Source: Symsagittifera roscoffensis
Lineage: Eukaryota > Xenacoelomorpha > Acoela > Convolutidae
Assembly: GCF_963678635.1 (NCBI RefSeq)
Contig: NC_087067.1
Location: forward strand, 18,427,018 to 18,491,017
Length of the DNA stretch: 64,000 bases
Reading direction: 5' to 3'
Each line of letters opens with the position of its first letter. Within the stretch, counting starts at the first letter, position 1. Positions 1-8,426 of the stretch are shown here, piece after piece. Position numbers and translations under genes: made by a program. The notes beneath the pieces were generated by a model. That model saw only the letters and a list, made by a program, of their open reading frames with translations, was not told where the DNA came from and did not search any database.

Positions 1-199
1 GTAGCTTTTTGTTCTTGTTTTGCAGACCTGGAATTTTCGTCATCAGTGCATAATTCAAAAGTTACGAAAACATTTCGCATGTTTTATAGTTATTCCGTCA
101 AGTGTCAGGCAATTCTTCTGGAGTTAGCTTTACCGTATTTTGCAATGAACAAAATCTTTGTGCAATTCCTATTTATCAATTCTATGAAACTGGACTTTC

Positions 200-272
200 T
201 GATACTGTCCAGGATCGAACTGGAGACCTTCTGCGTGTAAGGCAGACGTGATAACCGCTACACCACAGCATC
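200..272 (-). tRNA. tRNA-Val-like, anticodon TAC
   Basis: This is a 73-nt cloverleaf with the D-arm GTGTAGCGGTTATCAC and anticodon loop CTTACAC. The T-arm TCCAG-TTCGATC-CTGGA is intact, so A and B boxes are present. One acceptor position is unpaired: the 3' strand reads CAGTATC where CAGCATC is usual. The discriminator base is A, as expected for tRNA-Val, and no CCA is encoded. It could be an active gene or a recent pseudogene. Confidence 0.6.
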
Positions 273-484
273 TGAGCTTTCTGAAGTAGCTTCTTTTTCT
301 TGTTTTGCAGACCTGGAATTTTTGTCATCAGTGCATATGTCAAAAGTTACGGAAAAATTTCGCATGTCTTATTGTAATTTTATCACGTGTCAGGCAATTT
401 TTCTGGAGTTAGTTTTACCGTATTTCGCAATGAACAAAATCTTTGTGCAATTCCTGTTTATCAATTCTGTGAAACTGGACTTTT

Positions 485-557
485 TTTTGCTGTCCAGGAT
501 CGAACTGGAGACCTTCTGCGTGTATGGCAGACGTGATAACCGCTACACCACAGCATC
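485..557 (-). pseudogene. tRNA-Val-like with lost U33
   Basis: The anticodon loop reads CATACAC. The TAC triplet is preserved, but the universally conserved T33 is A. The 3' acceptor strand is also altered (plus ttttgctg). The B box is intact. The same A33 form recurs at 5658, 7497, 8069, 9192, 13026, 14149, 17984, 19129 and 54065, so the lesion has been copied many times. A functional valine tRNA is unlikely. Confidence 0.65.
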
Positions 558-629
558 TGAGCTTACTCAAGTAGCTTCTTTTTCTTGTTTTGCATGCAGA
601 CCTGGAATTTTTGCCATCAGTGCGTTTTT

Positions 630-651
630 CGAAAATTACGGAAAATTTTCG
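630..651. other. Monomer spacer stem-loop (8-bp stem, 6-nt loop)
   Basis: CGAAAATT at 630-637 and its exact reverse complement AATTTTCG at 644-651 flank the loop ACGGAA. This is the best-formed example of an inverted repeat found in many beta monomers, for instance around 12596, 39867 and 48026. Many other monomers carry a degraded form with one arm changed. Whether it folds in RNA or DNA is not shown by sequence. Confidence 0.6.
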
Positions 652-773
652 CATGTCTTAATGAAATTTCGTCACGTGTCAGGCAATTTTTCTGGAGTTA
701 GTTGAAATAAATTTTTCAACGAACAAAAGCTTTGTACAGTCCTTTTTCAACTTTTTTATGACAATTTACTTCC

Positions 774-846
774 TGATGCTATCCAGGATCGAACTGGAGA
801 CCTTCTGCCTGTAAGGCAGACGTGAGAAGCGCTACACCAGAGCACC
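774..846 (-). pseudogene. tRNA-Val-like, anticodon TAC, altered D-loop
   Basis: The anticodon loop is CTTACAG and the T-arm is intact. The D-loop carries the plus-strand form gagaagcgc in place of gataaccgc. That replaces the GG of the D-loop with GC, so a conserved D-loop/T-loop contact is lost. The 3' acceptor strand is TAGCATC, which still pairs through a G-U wobble. Confidence 0.55.
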
Positions 847-1058
847 TGAGCTTTCTCAAGTAGCTTTTTGTTCTTGTTTTGCAGACCTGGATATTTCGTC
901 ATCAGTGCATAATTCAAAAGTTACGAAAAAATTTCGCATGTCTTATAGTAATTCCTTCAAGTGTCAGACAATTCTTCGGGAGTTAGCTTTACCGTATTTT
1001 GCAATGAACAAAAGCTTTGTGCAATTCCTATTTATCAATTCTATGAAACTGGACTTTC

Positions 1059-1131
1059 TGATGCTGTCCAGGATCGAACTGGAGACTTTCTGCGTGTAAG
1101 GCAGACGTGATAACCGCTACATCACAGCACC
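1059..1131 (-). tRNA. tRNA-Val-like, anticodon TAC, nearly intact
   Basis: Acceptor stem (with one G-U), anticodon stem and T-stem all pair. Two changes stand out: AAAGTC for AAGGTC in the variable region, and a base change at the start of the D-stem (plus ctacatcac). Both internal promoter boxes remain recognisable. This is the last complete copy before the LTR insertion. Confidence 0.6.
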
Positions 1132-1625
1132 TGAGCTTTCTGAAGTAGCTTCTTTTTTTTGTTTTGCGGACCTGGAATTTTTGTCATCAGTGGATATGTC
1201 AAAAGTTACCGAAAAATTTTGCATGTGTTATTATAATTTCATCACGTGTCAGGCAATTTTTCTGGAGTTAGTTTTACCGTATTTTGCAATGAACAAAATC
1301 TTTGTGCAATTCTATTTATCAATTCTGTGAAACTGGACTTTCTGTTTGTAACATTCGCCCGGAAGATACATATCAACGGAAAATAAAACTAAGTCCTAAG
1401 ACGACTGGCTAACGTCTAAACAGAGCTTTACATGTTTTTAACGGTCTCTACCGAGCCAGTACTTTCGGTGGTCTTTCTAACATCGGATCGACAAAAAACG
1501 TTACTGCTTTCGGCTTCGGTCAAAACACTCAAATTAACTTAATTACATGCAGAAATAGTGAGCTCATGGCTGGGTCTCAGTATCCCCAGACCACGAGGTC
1601 ACTCCTAAAATCAGGGCTACTACTA

Positions 1626-1631
1626 TTTATT
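1626..1631 (-). promoter_or_regulatory. AATAAA polyadenylation signal in left LTR
   Basis: TTTATT on the plus strand is AATAAA on the minus strand. It lies 157 nt from the TATA box in transcription order, and the spacing is identical in the other LTR. Only the left copy would act as the transcript 3' end. Confidence 0.5.
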
Positions 1632-1782
1632 GAATTATTATTGTTTTTGTTCAGTAGATAAAAATCATCATCTCCATCGAAGATGGATCAACCCTTTCCT
1701 TCAACTCCTAGCTTCTCATCTTAGCAGAATGAATTCAGATGTTAATTAAATTCAACTCAGGACATTATAGGGAAGCTAAAAG

Positions 1783-1790
1783 TTTATATA
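1783..1790 (-). promoter_or_regulatory. TATA box in left LTR
   Basis: TATATAAA on the minus strand, conserved with 5179-5186. In this copy it would drive transcription out of the element into the satellite array toward lower coordinates. Confidence 0.45.
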
Positions 1791-1908
1791 AGTTAAAAAA
1801 GTTTCAGTCCCGAGACCCCTCCGGATTCCTGAATCCGGGGAAATAAGGTTCTTATTCTCCTCCCGGAAAGCTGGTTTTCCACCCTTCACCGTTGTTCGCA
1901 ACGGCCTT

Positions 1909-1936
1909 GCAACTATTGTAGCGACACAATAGTTGC
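1909..1936. other. 11-bp perfect stem-loop in left LTR
   Basis: GCAACTATTGT and ACAATAGTTGC flank a 6-nt loop. The same structure is at 5306-5333, with only a loop base changed. Confidence 0.7.
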
Positions 1937-2260
1937 AACTCGGAGCGGTCTCTGCTACTTCTGCAATTCGTTGTTGTTTTTTTAACCACAATCTTCGTTG
2001 TTTTCGCTATCGTAACTAATGTTGTTGTGTTTTTCTCTGGTTTTCTATCAAAAATGGCCGTTTCTGATGTTTCTCAGAAATATGACGTCATACTTCGAGT
2101 TTTTAAAATTTCAAAATACCAGAATATCTTGACCTTCGCCGTTTTACTAATCGTTCCAATAACGTTATTAATCGCTTAAAACCGTCATTTCGGAAGGTTC
2201 GCTGCTAAAATTCCGAATCTGCTGAATTTGCATTTTGGTCCATTCTGGTCAAATGTCACA

Positions 2261-2270
2261 TACTCCCCGG
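2261..2270 (-). promoter_or_regulatory. Possible polypurine tract
   Basis: On the minus strand the ten bases before the left LTR read CCGGGGAGTA, ending directly at the TG of the LTR. Position and composition fit the plus-strand primer of an LTR element, but the tract is short and includes a T. Confidence 0.4.
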
Positions 2271-3265
2271 ACAGTCCGGTCAATGTCCCTACTGAATCTC
2301 GCAATGTTCGTAAATTAGGTACAGTGTCATCGAACAGAATTTACAAAATGCACGAAATTACTTTTATCCGCGACATATCGACTCACTGCAGAAAATAAAT
2401 GGCATCATACTACATCACTATAGCCTTCAAATTCTTTCATTAATCTGCACATTGAGGATATGACCTAAGATAAAAACATCTTTTCCGACTTCCAATGTCA
2501 ATGTCCTGATTAAAAACTTTTTCTCCTAGATTTAAAAGGTGTTGGTTTGCAGGACAGTCCTGCCAACCAACAAGCTAAAATTATCCTACTATGCTTCTTC
2601 CCTTCGGAAATCTTGCTTGTTATTGTCCTGAATATCAAAACTAAGAAACTCTGTGGTTAGAAAGAACAATGAAACAATCTCCCTCTTCGAGAGATTACCC
2701 AAGCCTTTCATATCACCACAAAGTGATCAGTTCTCCTAGTTGATTAAAAACAATCATGCAGGCTCGAGTATTTAAATATACTCTTCACTCAAGCCTTTCT
2801 AAATAAATAGTAAGTAAGTGTCTCTAAAGCCACTTAACTAAAATCAAAATGCAAACTTATAAATGCAACAATTCCTTCAATGATCAAAGCTCAACTAAAT
2901 GTTCCAGTTTTCAATTACAACTTGGTTGCTTGGTTTCTCACTTGAGTTTTTCACACACATAAAAACAATTCTGAGTTTCACTTTCTTTTTCTTCGTCACT
3001 CCTTTGTTGTCTTCTTTTTTTCGTCGTTTAGAAGTTCTAAAACTTCTAAATTCTTTTAAATTTCTTTCTTTTTGCCTCTTGTTCTTTCGACCGTTTGTCA
3101 ATGTTCCATCTCTTCCTCCTGTGACACTGACTCTGCACTTTCAGTTTCTGTGTCTTGCAACACATCGTTTGCTATCCTGACGCTGTTGGAAGCAGTCCTC
3201 CAACACTTCTGCTCTTCTACCCTCTGTTTGCAACAAGGTAGGGGATCCACGTTAGATTCTCTGTT
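2271..3265. other. Element interior without recognisable gene
   Basis: About 1 kb between the purine tract and the coding-like frames. It is AT-rich with pyrimidine-rich stretches around 2980-3120 on the plus strand. Short ORFs run through both strands here, but none has a convincing composition. I see no RNA gene or repeat of the satellite. Confidence 0.5.
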
Positions 3266-4096
3266 TCAGCAGAAGCTGTTGTGGAGACACAACGTCACGT
3301 TTCTCTCCAAATCTTCCTTCAACATCTCTTCCTTCTCCTTTCCACTACGTTCACTCGTCCTGGAAATTCTCTTTACAGCGGTGGTCACTGCATTCCGATG
3401 AGTCACGAAAGCTCGCTTGAAAGCTCCTGCTCCAATGTCCAGCTGATATTCACTATACACTCTGCCGTGATTCGACATATGCTTCTTGGCATATTCGTAC
3501 AACGATTCAGTCACGTTGGCTCTAAAGCACGGCATCAGTCGTCTTCTTGCCCATATCTTCTTCACTTCCATCGGAATGTTTAGAATCTTGCACATGGTCT
3601 CGAAAAGATCTAAATCTTTTTGACAATCCAATTTCCGCAACTGTTCTCTCGTCGGTGCCTCTTGTCTATTGTTTTCTTTCACATGAGCTTCCAGCCATCG
3701 TTTCGCCATCATAACCCCCACTATCACTACTGTTATGGGCTGTGATGAGTCTGGTAAACCCATGGAGAGCAGCTCTCCAGAGTCCCAGATCAACACCAGA
3801 TTACTACGCTTGGGATACCACCAAGTCTGCAACAAGCAGTGGCAGTGAAACTCATCATGCGTCAACATGATGCTCCTCCAATTGCGTTTTCCCGAAGCTT
3901 CCAGTAATAGTTCCACTTCCATCATCACTCGGTGGACTTCATCATTCTCGTCTACTGTATTGTAATCTGTAACAGTTGATCCTCTCTGTTTCTGCCTTTC
4001 AAAGTCACTGAATTCCCACTCACGTATCCCATGAACTTCCTTCCCAGTATCGATTCCAACTCCTCCTTTGTTCTCTCTGGAACCGCTGAGAACATT
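3266..4096 (-). pseudogene. Element ORF, frame C (unrecognised protein)
   Basis: The frame is open for about 276 codons, from just after a TAA at 4097-4099 to the stop at 3266. An ATG pair sits at 3920-3925, but the sequence upstream of it also looks coding (acidic and basic runs). It overlaps frame B by 145 nt. Features visible: a W-rich, H/C-containing patch after the ATG pair (HDEFHCHCLLQTWW), a hydrophobic stretch ITVVIVGVMMA, and a basic/charged C-terminus ending CLHNSFC. I recognise no domain. It is probably the C-terminal part of the same protein as frames A and B. Confidence 0.45.
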
Positions 4097-4794
4097 TTAC
4101 ATAGCAACTCGTAAGATTTTTCGGACATTCTCGTTAGTCTCGCACACTTTGGTACTGAGAAGGCTTGATCCACGATCGTTCTCGTACTCTTTACATCCAC
4201 AGCTACAAAATGCACCGGGTATCTGCTCTTGCACATTGGAGCCAATGCCGAGCCCACCAAATATCGTGCTCCTGATGGTCTACAATAACTCTCACTGTGT
4301 CTGATGTTCATTTCCGCCTCGATCGCTTCCCTCCATTTTCCTATGTGTTTCTGCTCGGTTTGTAGAACTCCTGGGAATACTTCTACACTGATGGCAGTGA
4401 CCATCTCATGTCTCTGTTCTAGATTCAATAGTGACTCTAAAGAACTAAACATGCTGTAGAACCCTAGTGCAGTCACTAGATTCACCTCAGTTCCTCCATG
4501 ACAATCCGCTATCAGTTCCGTTTCCGTTCTTGCTTTCATCACGACGTTCCCAAACAATACCGTCAATTGCTTGTGTTGTTTCTCTAGGGTCTTCACACAG
4601 TCCAGACTTCCACAAACGTGACCCTCCAGTCCACAGACTTCCACCAGACAGCTACCAGGTTTGACCCAGTCTTCTGGTCCCCAGCCAGGCAACTCCACTT
4701 TATCTTCACCGTTGCTCCTTTTTGGATTATCAGATCCCTCAGGTTCGTCATAAGGAAAACCTTCTCTTCTTTTGACCTCTTCCTTTCTTCTGAA
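3952..4794 (-). pseudogene. Element ORF, frame B (unrecognised protein)
   Basis: 280 codons are open from just after a TGA at 4795-4797 to the TAG at 3952. There is no ATG near the start (a GTG lies at 4698). The early part is rich in D, E, G, P and K. A tryptophan/cysteine section follows (ELPGWGPEDW, CGLEGHVCGSLDC), then a helical region and VHFVAVDVKST. The last resembles the V-D/E-V-K strand of some nuclease folds, but nothing else supports that. It overlaps frame A by about 200 nt and frame C by 145 nt. The composition argues that it was once translated. Confidence 0.45.
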
Positions 4795-4928
4795 TCATAT
4801 TCTTCGCGAGTCAGTCCCATCATCCACATGTTTTTAACCGTCTCTACCAAGCCAGTACTTTCGGTGGTCTTTCTAACATCGGGTCGACAAAAAACGTTAC
4901 TGCTTTCGGCTTCGGTCAAAACACTCAA
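4593..4928 (-). pseudogene. Element ORF, frame A, starting inside the LTR copy
   Basis: 111 codons are open. The first 34 lie inside the right direct repeat and the rest beyond its edge at 4827. The first codon of the open run is TTG, with a TAA two codons upstream, so a spliced or non-ATG start would be needed. The middle is highly charged (SEERKRSKEEK). In the left repeat copy the matching frame stops shortly after the junction. This may be the N-terminal part of the frame B/C protein. Confidence 0.35.
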
Positions 4929-5021
4929 ATTAACTTAATTACATGCAGAAATAGTGAGCTCATGGCTGGGTCTTAGTATCCCCAGACCACGAGGTCACTC
5001 CTAAAATCAGGGCTACTACTA

Positions 5022-5027
5022 TTTATT
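5022..5027 (-). promoter_or_regulatory. AATAAA signal in right LTR
   Basis: AATAAA on the minus strand, 157 nt downstream of the TATA box, as in the left LTR. Confidence 0.45.
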
Positions 5028-5178
5028 GAATTATTATTGTTTTTGTTCAGTAGATAAAAATCATCATCTCTATCGAAGATGGATCAACCCTTTCCCTCAA
5101 CTCCTAGCTTCTCATCTTAGCAGAATGAATTCAGATGTTAATTAAATTCAACTCAGGACATAATAGGGAAGCTAAAAG

Positions 5179-5186
5179 TTTATATA
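5179..5186 (-). promoter_or_regulatory. TATA box of the element promoter
   Basis: TATATAAA on the minus strand. It lies about 250 nt upstream of the first open frame and is the likely core promoter for the element transcript. Confidence 0.5.
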
Positions 5187-5217
5187 AGTTAATAAAAGTT
5201 TCAGTCTCGAGACCCCT

Positions 5218-5235
5218 CCGGATTCCTGAATCCGG
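5218..5235. other. LTR stem-loop CCGGATTC/GAATCCGG
   Basis: Perfect 8-bp palindromic arms with a 2-nt spacer. The arms are conserved in the left LTR. The structure sits upstream of the TATA box in the minus-strand reading. Confidence 0.6.
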
Positions 5236-5305
5236 GGAAATAAGGCCGTTATTCTCCTCCCGGAAAGCTGGTTTTCCACCCTTCACCGTTGTTCGCAACG
5301 GCCTT

Positions 5306-5333
5306 GCAACTATTGTATCGACACAATAGTTGC
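5306..5333. other. 11-bp perfect stem-loop in right LTR
   Basis: The arms GCAACTATTGT and ACAATAGTTGC surround ATCGAC. The arms are identical to those in the left LTR although the loop differs. Confidence 0.7.
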
Positions 5334-5944
5334 AACTCGGAGCGGTCTCTGCTACTTCTGCAATTCGTTGTTGTTTTTTTAACCACAATCTTCGTTGTTT
5401 TCGCCATCGCAACTAATGTTGTTGTGTTTTTCTCTGGTTTTCTATCAAAAATGGCCGTTTCTGACGTTTCTCAGAAATATGACGTCATACTTCGAATTTT
5501 TAAAATTTCAAAATACCAGAATATTTTGACCTTCACCGTTTTACTAATCGTTCCAATAACGTTATTAATCGTTTAAAACCGTCAATTCGGAAGGTTCGCT
5601 GCTAAAATTCCGAATCTGCTGAATTTGCATTTTGGTCCATTTTGGTCGAATGTCACAGTTGCTGTCCAGGATCGAACTGGAGACCTTCTGCGTGTATGGC
5701 AGACGTGATAACCGCTACACCACCGCATCTGAGCTTACTCAAGTAGCTTCTTTTTCTTGTTTTGTATGCAGACCTGGAATTTTTGCCATCAGTGCGTTTT
5801 TCGAAAATTACGGAAAATTTTCGAATGTCATATGAAAATTCGTCACGTGTCAGGCAATTTTTCTGGAGTTAGTTGAAATAAATTTTTCAACGAACAAAAT
5901 CTTTGTACAGTCCTTATTCAACATTTTTATGATAATTGATTAGA

Positions 5945-6017
5945 TGAAGCTATCATGGATCGAACTGGAGACTTTCTGCGTGTGAGGCAGACGTGATAAC
6001 CGCTTCACTACAGCACC
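5945..6017 (-). pseudogene. tRNA-Val-like, anticodon CAC
   Basis: The anticodon loop is CTCACAC, so the anticodon is CAC (valine GTG). The B box is intact. The 3' acceptor strand is scrambled (plus gaagctatcatgg) and the D-stem is altered (gcttcactac). It is one of four CAC copies in the window. Confidence 0.55.
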
Positions 6018-6032
6018 TGAGCTTTTTTAAGT

Positions 6033-6155
6033 AGCTTCTTTTTCTTGTTTTGCAGACCTGGAATTTTTGTCATCCATGCAATTGTCGAAAATTACGGAAA
6101 AAATTTCCCATGTCTTTTTGTATTTTCGTCACGTGTCAGGTAATTTTTCTGGAGT
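6033..6155 (-). repeat. Truncated monomer lacking the tRNA part
   Basis: This partial spacer runs from the polypyrimidine-CAG motif to ctggagt and is then fused to the next monomer. It shows a deletion between two monomers that removed one tRNA segment and half a spacer. Confidence 0.6.
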
Positions 6156-6352
6156 AGCTTCTTTTTCTTGATTTGCAGGCCTAGAATTTTTGTCATCAGT
6201 GCATTTGTCGTAAATTACGGAAAAATTTCCCATGTCTTATTGTATTTTCGTCACGTTCAAAGCATTTTTTCTGGAGTTAGTTGGAATATAATTTTCAACG
6301 AACAAAATCTTTGTACAGTCCTTATTCATCAATTTTATGATAATTGACTCAA

Positions 6353-6425
6353 TGATGCTGTCCAGTACCGATTTGAAGACCTTCTGCGTGTCAGGCAGAC
6401 GCGCTAACCGCTACACCACAGCACC
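6353..6425 (-). pseudogene. tRNA-Val-like, anticodon GAC
   Basis: The anticodon loop is CTGACAC with anticodon GAC (valine GTC). The anticodon stem pairs and the D-arm is near consensus. The T-arm is broken (plus agtaccgatttgaag), so there is no usable B box. Eukaryotes normally lack GAC tRNA-Val and read GTC with modified AAC, which favours decay here. Confidence 0.55.
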
Positions 6426-6635
6426 TGAGCTTTTTCAAGTAGCTTCTTTTTCTTGTTTTGCAGACCTGGAATTTTTGTCATCAGTTCATATGTCAAAAGT
6501 TACGTAAAAATTTCGCATGACTTATTGTAATTTCATCACGTGTCAGGCAATTGTCTGGAGTTAGTTTTACCATATTTTCCAATGAGAAAATCTTTGTGCA
6601 ATCCATATTTATCAATTCTATGAAACTGGACTTTC

Positions 6636-6708
6636 TGATGCTGTCCAGGATCGAACTGGAGACCTTCTGCGTGTAAGGCAGACGTGATAACCGCTACACC
6701 ACTGCATC
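6636..6708 (-). tRNA. tRNA-Val-like, anticodon TAC, nearly intact
   Basis: D-arm, anticodon arm and T-arm match the array consensus. The acceptor 5' strand is GATGCAG, giving one A-A mismatch with CAGCATC. It is among the better TAC copies. Confidence 0.6.
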
Positions 6709-7208
6709 TGAGATTACTCAAGTAGCTTCTTTTTCTTGTTTTGCAGACCTGGAATTTTTGTCATCACTGCATTTTTTGAAAATTACGGAAAATTTTCGCA
6801 TGCCTTAATGAAATTTCGTCACGTGTCAGGCAATTTTTCTGGAGTTAGTTGAAATAAATTTTGCAACGAACAAATTTTTTGTACAGTCCATATTCAACAT
6901 TTTTATGACAGTTGATTTCCTGATGCTATCCAGGATCGAACTGGAGACCTTCTGCGTGTAAGGCAGACGTGCGAAGCGCTACACCACCGCATCTGAGCTT
7001 ACTCAAGTAGCTTCTTTTTCTTGTTTTGTATGCAGACCTGGAATTTTTGCCATCAGTGCGTTTTTCGAAAATTACGGAAAATTTTCGCATGTCATATGAA
7101 AATTCGTCACGTGTCAGGCAATTTTTCTGGAGTTAGTTGAAATAAATTTTTCAACGAACAAAATCTTTGTACAGTCCTTATTCAACATTTTTATGACAAT
7201 TGACTTCC

Positions 7209-7281
7209 TGATGCTATCCAGGATCGAACTGGAGACCTTCTGCGTATTAGGCAAACGTGAGAAGCGCTACACCACAGCACC
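7209..7281 (-). pseudogene. tRNA-Val-like with anticodon AAT
   Basis: The loop CTAATAC gives AAT, an isoleucine anticodon, in an otherwise valine-like body. The D-loop also carries the gagaagcgc change. The AAT form recurs at 30636, 33462, 41128, 43672 and 45079 with a different T-arm, so it arose at least twice. Confidence 0.5.
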
Positions 7282-8353
7282 TGAGCTTCTCAAGTAGCAT
7301 TTTGTTCTTGTTTTGTATGCAGACCTGGAATTTTCGTCATCAGTGCATATTTCAAAAGTTACGAAAAAATTTCGCTTGTCTTATAGAAATTCCGTCAGGT
7401 GTCAGGCAATTCTTCTGGAGTTAGCTTTACCGTATTTTGCAATTAACAAACTCTTTGCGCATTTCCTATTTATCAATTCTATGAAACTGGACTTTCTGAT
7501 GCTGTCCAGGATCGCACTGGAGACCTTCCGCGTGTATGGCAGACGTGATAACCGCTACACCACCGCATCTGAGCTTACTCAAGTAGCTTCTTTTTCTTGT
7601 TTTGTATGCAGACCTGGAATTTTTGCCATCAGTGCGTTTTTCGAAAATTACGGAAAATTTTCGCATGTCATATGAAAATTCGTCACGTGTCAGGCAATTT
7701 TTCTGGAGTTAGTTGAAATAAATTTTTCAACGAACAAAATCTTTGTACAGTCCTTATTCAACATTTTTATGACAATTGACTTCCTGAATCTATCCAGGAT
7801 CGAACTGGAGACCTTCTGTGTGTAAGGCAAACGTGAGAAGCGCTACACCACAGCACCTGAGCTTCTCAAGTAGCATTTTGTTCTTGTTTTGCAGACCTGG
7901 AATTTTCGTCATCAGTGCATATTTCAAAAGTTACGAAAAAATTTCGCTTGTCTTATAGAAATTCCGTCAGGTGTCAGGCAATTCTTCTGGAGTTAGCTTT
8001 ACCGTATTTTGCAATTAACAAACTCTTTGCGCATTTCCTATTTATCAATTCTATGAAACTGGAATTTCTGATGCTGTCCAGGATCGAACTGGAGACCTTC
8101 TGCGTGTATGGCAGACTTGATAACCGCTACACCACAGCACCTGAGCTTTCTGAAGTAGCTTCTTTTTCTTGTTTTGCAGACCTGGAATTTTTGTCATCAG
8201 TGCATTTTTCGGAAATAACGAAAAATTTTCGCAAGTCTTGATGAATGTTTGTCACCTGTCAGGCAGTTTTTCTGGAGTTAGTTGAAATATATTTTTCAAC
8301 GAACAAAATCTTTGTACAGTCCTTATTCGTAATTTTTATGACGATTGACTTTC

Positions 8354-8426
8354 TGATGCTGTACCGGGTTGACTTGGAGACCTGCTGCATGTTAGGTAGA
8401 CGTGATAACCGCTACATCACAGCATC
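8354..8426 (-). pseudogene. tRNA-Val-like, anticodon AAC, broken T-arm
   Basis: The anticodon loop is CTAACAT, so the anticodon is AAC. The T-loop region reads GTCAACCCGG where TTCGATCCTGG is usual, which removes the B box. Copies of this form are at 9477, 12456, 13311, 14434, 17413, 18269 and 19414. All belong to beta monomers. Confidence 0.6.

Larger units (their letters stand above)
1..1346 (-). repeat. tRNA-Val satellite array, left segment
   Basis: This segment holds four full monomers and part of a fifth, head to tail. The first is cut by the window edge. tRNA-like segments begin (plus coordinate of their 3' end) at 200, 485, 774 and 1059, spaced 285-289 bp. The fifth monomer is interrupted at 1346 by the LTR element and resumes at 5658. 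Joining the flanks restores a monomer of normal length. Spacers are alpha except the one before 774, which is beta. There is no other gene in this stretch. Confidence 0.93.
1347..2260 (-). repeat. Left LTR (3' LTR in element orientation)
   Basis: This is the full-length copy at 914 bp, TG...CA. Bases 1430-2260 match 4827-5657 with roughly two dozen substitutions and a 1-bp length difference. Bases 1347-1429 have no counterpart in the right copy. If this is a true LTR, these 83 bp are the missing 3' end of the other LTR. The 3% divergence suggests the insertion is not brand new. Confidence 0.7.
1347..5657 (-). mobile_element. LTR-retroelement-like insertion inside a satellite monomer
   Basis: The insertion is 4311 bp, starts TG and ends CA, and has imperfect 11-bp inverted ends (TGTAACATTCG at the left; TGTGACATTCG when the right end is reverse-complemented). 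It splits one monomer just before its tRNA-like part. An 831-bp direct repeat, about 97% identical by eye, lies at 1430-2260 and 4827-5657. Each copy has a TATA box and an AATAAA signal on the minus strand, and a purine-rich stretch lies just upstream of the left copy. All this fits an element read on the minus strand. A GTT on each side (1344-1346 and 5658-5660) is a possible but short target duplication. The interior has three overlapping minus-strand reading frames and no reverse transcriptase, integrase or zinc-knuckle motif that I can see. It is probably a non-autonomous or degenerate element. A different class of transposon with long direct repeats remains possible. Confidence 0.72.
4827..5657 (-). 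repeat. Right LTR (5' LTR in element orientation), 3'-shortened
   Basis: 831 bp, ending TG-proximal at 5657. It lacks the 83 bp that complete the left copy (1347-1429). Where a primer-binding site would be expected, a coding-like frame starts directly. The break falls at a shared ACATG on both sides. A deletion that removed the LTR end and primer site would explain this and would leave the copy unable to transpose on its own. Confidence 0.65.
5658..7691 (-). repeat. tRNA-Val satellite array, segment after the LTR element
   Basis: tRNA-like segments begin at 5658 (its discriminator base was lost to the insertion), 5945, 6353, 6636, 6921, 7209 and 7497. The 408-bp gap between 5945 and 6353 contains a monomer that lost its 3' spacer half and tRNA part. 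Near 6155 the motif ctggagt joins straight to agcttctttttcttg of the next monomer. Anticodons here are unusually diverse: TAC, CAC, GAC and AAT. Confidence 0.9.

Noticed and set aside
415-654. Minus-strand ORFs of 60-80 codons recurring across the array
   Set aside because: They translate the tRNA-like segment and spacer, show no consistent start, and vary freely between monomers.
2895-3180. Opposed 68- and 93-codon ORFs in the element interior
   Set aside because: They reflect a pyrimidine-rich tract (K/R/E-rich on one strand, F/L/S-rich on the other) and have no supporting features.
3952-4096. A D-T-G triplet in the frame C upstream region as a retroviral-type protease active site
   Set aside because: The following residues are not the usual small ones, no other protease motif is nearby, and the rest of the frame does not resemble a protease or polymerase.
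5131-5412. 93-codon minus-strand ORF inside the right LTR, with a shorter match at 1776-1991
   Set aside because: It has no ATG start in this frame, lies across the TATA box region, and its C-terminal part differs between the two LTRs because of a 1-bp length change.
1344-5660. A 5-bp target-site duplication around the LTR element
   Set aside because: Only GTT is shared on both sides. The expected 4-6 bp direct repeat is not present, so I list it as weak support only.
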